A stretch of DNA of 64,000 bases from Paraburkholderia sp. PGU19 (GTDB lineage: Bacteria > Pseudomonadota > Gammaproteobacteria > Burkholderiales > Burkholderiaceae): contig NZ_AP023179.1 in the NCBI RefSeq assembly GCF_013426915.1, positions 1,488,001 through 1,552,000 on the forward strand, given 5' to 3'. Position 1 is the first letter of the stretch. Each line of letters opens with the position of its first letter. The notes beneath the pieces are model-generated. The model had not been told where the DNA came from. It saw only the letters and a program-made list of their open reading frames with translations, and did no database searches. The position numbers and the translations under genes are program-made. Below, in pieces: positions 61,251 through 64,000 of this stretch.

Positions 61251-61741
61251 GCGGTGTGTTGTTGGCGGACCGTTACATGTCGCCGATGACGGAAGGCGAT
61301 CTCGATGAGGTCGCCGCCGTCGAAAAGCTCGCTTATGAATTTCCATGGAGCCGGGGCAACTTCGAAGACTCGCTGCGCAACGGCTACTTCGGCATGTGCC
61401 TGCGGCACGTGACGGGTACGCTGATCGGCTATTGCGTGCTGATGCCCGTCGTCGATGAAATGCATCTGTTGAATCTGTGTGTCGCGCCTGTGGCGCAGCA
61501 TGCGGGCGCGGGGCTCGCGCTGCTGCGCGAAGCCGTGCGTGTCACGCGCGGCGAAAAGCTCGCAGGCATGCTGCTTGAAGTGCGGCCGTCGAACCATCGC
61601 GCGATCAAGCTGTACGAGCGCTTTGGCTTTACGTCGATTGGCCGTCGTAAGAACTATTATCCGGCGCGTCATCGCAGCCGGGAGGACGCCATCGTCATGC
61701 GTTTCAGTTTCGTGAAGGAGGGCGCAGATGGCGCTGCATGA
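61247..61741 (+). CDS. rimI: Ribosomal protein bS18 N-alanine acetyltransferase RimI
   Basis: RimI acetylates the N-terminal Ala of bS18. The 164-residue GNAT protein has [30 protein letters not shown] near the start and the acetyl-CoA loop [17 protein letters not shown] near 84-100, then [30 protein letters not shown] near 108-140, which matches RimI. Pairing with tsaB is conserved in many bacteria. It overlaps the next gene by 14 bases. Confidence 0.92.
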   Translation: MSGVLLADRYMSPMTEGDLDEVAAVEKLAYEFPWSRGNFEDSLRNGYFGMCLRHVTGTLIGYCVLMPVVDEMHLLNLCVAPVAQHAGAGLALLREAVRVTRGEKLAGMLLEVRPSNHRAIKLYERFGFTSIGRRKNYYPARHRSREDAIVMRFSFVKEGADGAA

Positions 61742-62738
61742 ATCGGCATTGGAAGAACTCGGCCTGGCGCCGATGTGGGTGCGTCGCGGGATCGCGCAGG
61801 GCGCGGCTGTCGAGCCTGCACCGGAAAGCGCCGCCGATGCCGTGGTGAGCGAAGCGCCGCTTGCACGCGCCGATAGGGACACGGCCGGAAGCGACGAAAC
61901 GGTTCGCGCCCGGACAACGGGTTCGATCGAAGCGCAGTCGGGCGACATCGTTGAGCCCGCAATCAAACCCGTCGCGCGAGCCGAAGCACAAGAGGCGCAT
62001 GCGCCCGAATCCCGCCGCGCGCCACCTCCCGCATCGGACATCACACCGCCATCGTCCGACGACGACTTCGCCTGGTTCGATGACCTTCCCGCCGAACCGC
62101 TGTCGCATACGTCGGAGATAGAAGCCAAAGCGGACAGCCCCGCGCAGCCGTCCATCGACACGCTCGACTGGCCCGCGCTCGAAGCCCGCGTGTCGGCGTG
62201 CGAACGCTGCCGCCTGTGCGAGCGGCGCACCAACACGGTGTTCGGCGTCGGCGATCGCGAAGCCGACTGGATGCTGATCGGCGAAGCGCCCGGCGAGAAC
62301 GAGGACAAGCAGGGCGAACCGTTCGTCGGCCAGGCGGGCAAGCTGCTCGACAACATGCTGCACTCGCTCGATCTCGCGCGCGGCACGAACGTCTACATCG
62401 CGAATGTGATCAAGTGCCGGCCGCCCGGCAACCGCAATCCGGAACCGGACGAGGTCGCACGTTGCGAGCCGTATCTGCAACGTCAGGTCGCGCTCGTGAA
62501 GCCGAAGCTGATCGTGGCGCTCGGGCGCTTCGCCGCACAGAGCCTGCTGAAAACGGAGGCGAGCATCTCGTCGCTGCGCGGACGCGTTCACGAGTATGAA
62601 GGCGTACCCGTCATCGTCACCTACCATCCTGCGTATCTGCTGCGCAGCCTCGGCGACAAGGCGAAGTCCTGGCAGGACCTGTGCCTTGCCCGCGACACCT
62701 GGCGCAACGCTGCCGCGCAAGGAGAGGGGCCGAAATGA
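61728..62738 (+). CDS. Family 4 uracil-DNA glycosylase (iron-sulfur) with long N-terminal extension
   Basis: A 336-residue UDG removing uracil from DNA. The catalytic region starts near residue 150, with Fe-S ligand Cys in [10 protein letters not shown] (158-164), motif [21 protein letters not shown] near 185, Cys in [24 protein letters not shown], and motif [12 protein letters not shown] near 297. Residues 1-150 are disordered, rich in Ala, Glu, Pro and Ser, absent from short family members. In this operon it is coupled to rimI (overlap 14 bases). Confidence 0.92.
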   Translation: MALHESALEELGLAPMWVRRGIAQGAAVEPAPESAADAVVSEAPLARADRDTAGSDETVRARTTGSIEAQSGDIVEPAIKPVARAEAQEAHAPESRRAPPPASDITPPSSDDDFAWFDDLPAEPLSHTSEIEAKADSPAQPSIDTLDWPALEARVSACERCRLCERRTNTVFGVGDREADWMLIGEAPGENEDKQGEPFVGQAGKLLDNMLHSLDLARGTNVYIANVIKCRPPGNRNPEPDEVARCEPYLQRQVALVKPKLIVALGRFAAQSLLKTEASISSLRGRVHEYEGVPVIVTYHPAYLLRSLGDKAKSWQDLCLARDTWRNAAAQGEGPK

Positions 62739-63715
62739 GCGAAGACGCCGGGTCGACCGCTTCATTCGAGGCGCCGTCAGCGGCCCGGCTCGATGCGCTC
62801 GCCGATGCCGCCGTGCGCGACATCGCATGGCTGCTGTTCAGTCCCGACCTGTTGCGCGCGCAACGGCCGCCCGGCGTGCTCGCGACGCCGTTCGAATCGC
62901 CCGATGAAGTCGCTGCGTCGCTGGACTGGCTCGAAGCGCAGGATGCCGACCCCGCCGCGTTGCATCGGCATATTGCGGCGGCGCGTGTGACTCGCCTCGG
63001 GCGCTACGCCGAGTGCCTGCTCGGATGGTTTCTGCAGCAGGGTCCGGCGGCGCGCCTGATCGCGGCGAACGTCGCGTTGCGCCGCGCGGGCGTCACGCTC
63101 GGCGAGTGCGATTTTCTTGTCGAGACGCGGGCGGGCAGGCGGCTGCATTGGGAACTGGCCGTGAAATGTTATCTGCACGCAGGTGACGGCCGCGGCGAAC
63201 TGGCCGACTACGTCGGCCCGAATTTGCAGGACCGCTTCGATCTGAAGCTCGCGCATCTGCTCGATCATCAACTGCCGCTCAGCGCGCGCGAAGAGTTTGC
63301 GTCGCTCGGACATCGCGGTCCGTGGGATCCGCAGATGTTCGTCAAGGGCTGGCTGTTCTATCGGAATGGCCTCGCGGAGCGCGACCCCGTCGAAATCGAT
63401 CCGACACACGCGCGTGGCTGGTGGACGACGCGCGCTGAGTGGTCGTCGTTTTCCGGCACGCAGGCCGATGCGTGGATGCTGCTGCCGAGGCTCGAATGGC
63501 TCGCACCGCGCGTGCGCGATGGGCGTCACGCCACGGGCTTCGTATCAGCGGATGCGCTCGCGCAGCAACTCGTACGACAGACGGGCCCGACGATGGTTGC
63601 GGCATTCGTCGAGCGTGCCGATGGACTGTGGACCGAGCGCTCGCGCGGCTTCATCGTGCCCGACGACTGGCCCGAGCAGGCGCAGGCATTTGCGCGCGAG
63701 CAGACCGGCCGCTGA
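62735..63715 (+). CDS. DUF1853 family protein
   Basis: A 326-residue protein of the DUF1853 family. Family-like features are VRDIAWLLFSPDLL near residue 29, LGRYAECLLGWFLQ near 92, the conserved GECDFLVE near 130 followed by HWELAVKCYLHA (acidic residues resembling a nuclease-like core, inference), and WDPQMFVKGWLFYR near 210. The function is unknown. ATGA overlap with the glycosylase gene shows translational coupling. Confidence 0.85.
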   Translation: MSEDAGSTASFEAPSAARLDALADAAVRDIAWLLFSPDLLRAQRPPGVLATPFESPDEVAASLDWLEAQDADPAALHRHIAAARVTRLGRYAECLLGWFLQQGPAARLIAANVALRRAGVTLGECDFLVETRAGRRLHWELAVKCYLHAGDGRGELADYVGPNLQDRFDLKLAHLLDHQLPLSAREEFASLGHRGPWDPQMFVKGWLFYRNGLAERDPVEIDPTHARGWWTTRAEWSSFSGTQADAWMLLPRLEWLAPRVRDGRHATGFVSADALAQQLVRQTGPTMVAAFVERADGLWTERSRGFIVPDDWPEQAQAFAREQTGR

Positions 63716-63737
63716 CGAAGCGCTCAGCGGCTGCGTT

Positions 63738-64000
63738 CTACCACCAGCGATAGAAGTGATGCACCGGCCCGACGCCATGACCGACGTCGAGCCGGCCGCT
63801 CTGTTCGAGCGCGCCCGTCAACCAGACTTTCGCGTCGGCGACGGCGCTCGCGAGGTCGTCGCGCTGCGGAATCAGCGCCGCAATCGCCGACGACAACGAG
63901 CAGCCCGTGCCGTGCGTATTCTTGACGGGCACGCGCGGACCGGCGAGGCGCATCGTGCCGCTGTCCTGGATCAGCCAGTCGGGGCTGTCGGCGGCGGCGA
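63738..64000 (-). CDS. thiD: ThiD-type hydroxymethylpyrimidine kinase, C-terminal part
   Basis: The gene continues past the window. The visible C-terminal part shows KNTHGTGCSLSSAIAALIPQ, where GTGC is the anion hole with catalytic Asp/Cys replacement typical of ThiD/PdxK kinases, and the end VHHFYRWW. ThiD phosphorylates hydroxymethylpyrimidine in thiamine synthesis; the PdxK family is related, so the exact substrate is not certain. The gene is convergent with the DUF1853 gene. Confidence 0.8.
   Translation of the reverse strand, partial: AAADSPDWLIQDSGTMRLAGPRVPVKNTHGTGCSLSSAIAALIPQRDDLASAVADAKVWLTGALEQSGRLDVGHGVGPVHHFYRWW

Overview
The window reads as ordinary core chromosome of a GC-rich Burkholderiaceae bacterium, most likely Paraburkholderia or Caballeronia. 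I infer this from codon use, from gene order (hflK-hflC-hisZ-purA; ppiB-ppiA-cysS-alkA-accA-tilS-lysC; tsaB-rimI-uracil-DNA glycosylase), and from a repeat containing a cctacttttctttg hairpin that I associate with these genera. No prophage, CRISPR array, insertion sequence or plasmid function is visible. The protein families are housekeeping, so I do not claim a new multi-gene system.

Layout. 1-5.8 kb: membrane protease modulators HflK/HflC, a DUF2065 protein, HisZ, PurA and a phosphoribosyltransferase, closed by a terminator. 6-11.2 kb: potassium transporter Kup and transcription factor Tex converge on an ~850 bp intergenic region that is largely one imperfect nested palindrome. 11.4-17.6 kb: a Gln-rich exported coiled-coil protein, a DUF465 protein, a DinG-type helicase, an Ala-rich lipoprotein, a RoxA/YcfD-type ribosomal oxygenase and SlyD. 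17.7-23.9 kb (minus strand): phosphoesterase-like protein, MutS (frameshifted), LplT, SuhB. 24.3-36.4 kb: TrmJ, CysE, LpxH, two cyclophilins, a TPR protein, CysS, an AlkA-type glycosylase, AccA, TilS and LysC. 36.6-45.1 kb: tRNA-Ser, a small exported protein, FabI, the yejABEF peptide importer (yejF frameshifted) and an NlpC/P60 hydrolase. 45.2-49.5 kb: patatin lipoprotein, GltX, five tRNA genes (Ala, Glu, Asp, Glu, Asp) and a GNAT acetyltransferase. 49.5-57.5 kb: AraC regulator, RraA-like protein, a GGCT-like protein, malate synthase (frameshifted), haloacid dehalogenase, LysR regulator, UspA and isocitrate lyase, so both glyoxylate-shunt enzymes lie within 6 kb. 57.8-64 kb: RhlE helicase, acyl-CoA-binding protein, the tightly coupled operon tsaB-rimI-udg-DUF1853, and the end of a ThiD-type kinase.

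The most consequential observation is a shared pattern. mutS, aceB and yejF are each broken by a single missing base, each repaired by restoring one G to a plus-strand GGG run. A tRNA-Ala gene also appears to lack one G of its expected 5' G-run. Either the assembly drops G in homopolymers, or the strain is a mismatch-repair-deficient mutator (mutS itself is hit) that accumulates run contractions. Other points worth checking are the Kup/Tex palindrome, two matching TTTCGCA-type palindromes 84 bp apart upstream of aceA, an 18-bp palindrome between lysR and the dehalogenase gene, a tandem tRNA-Glu/Asp duplication with a compensated base-pair change, and an ~300 nt leader before rhlE.
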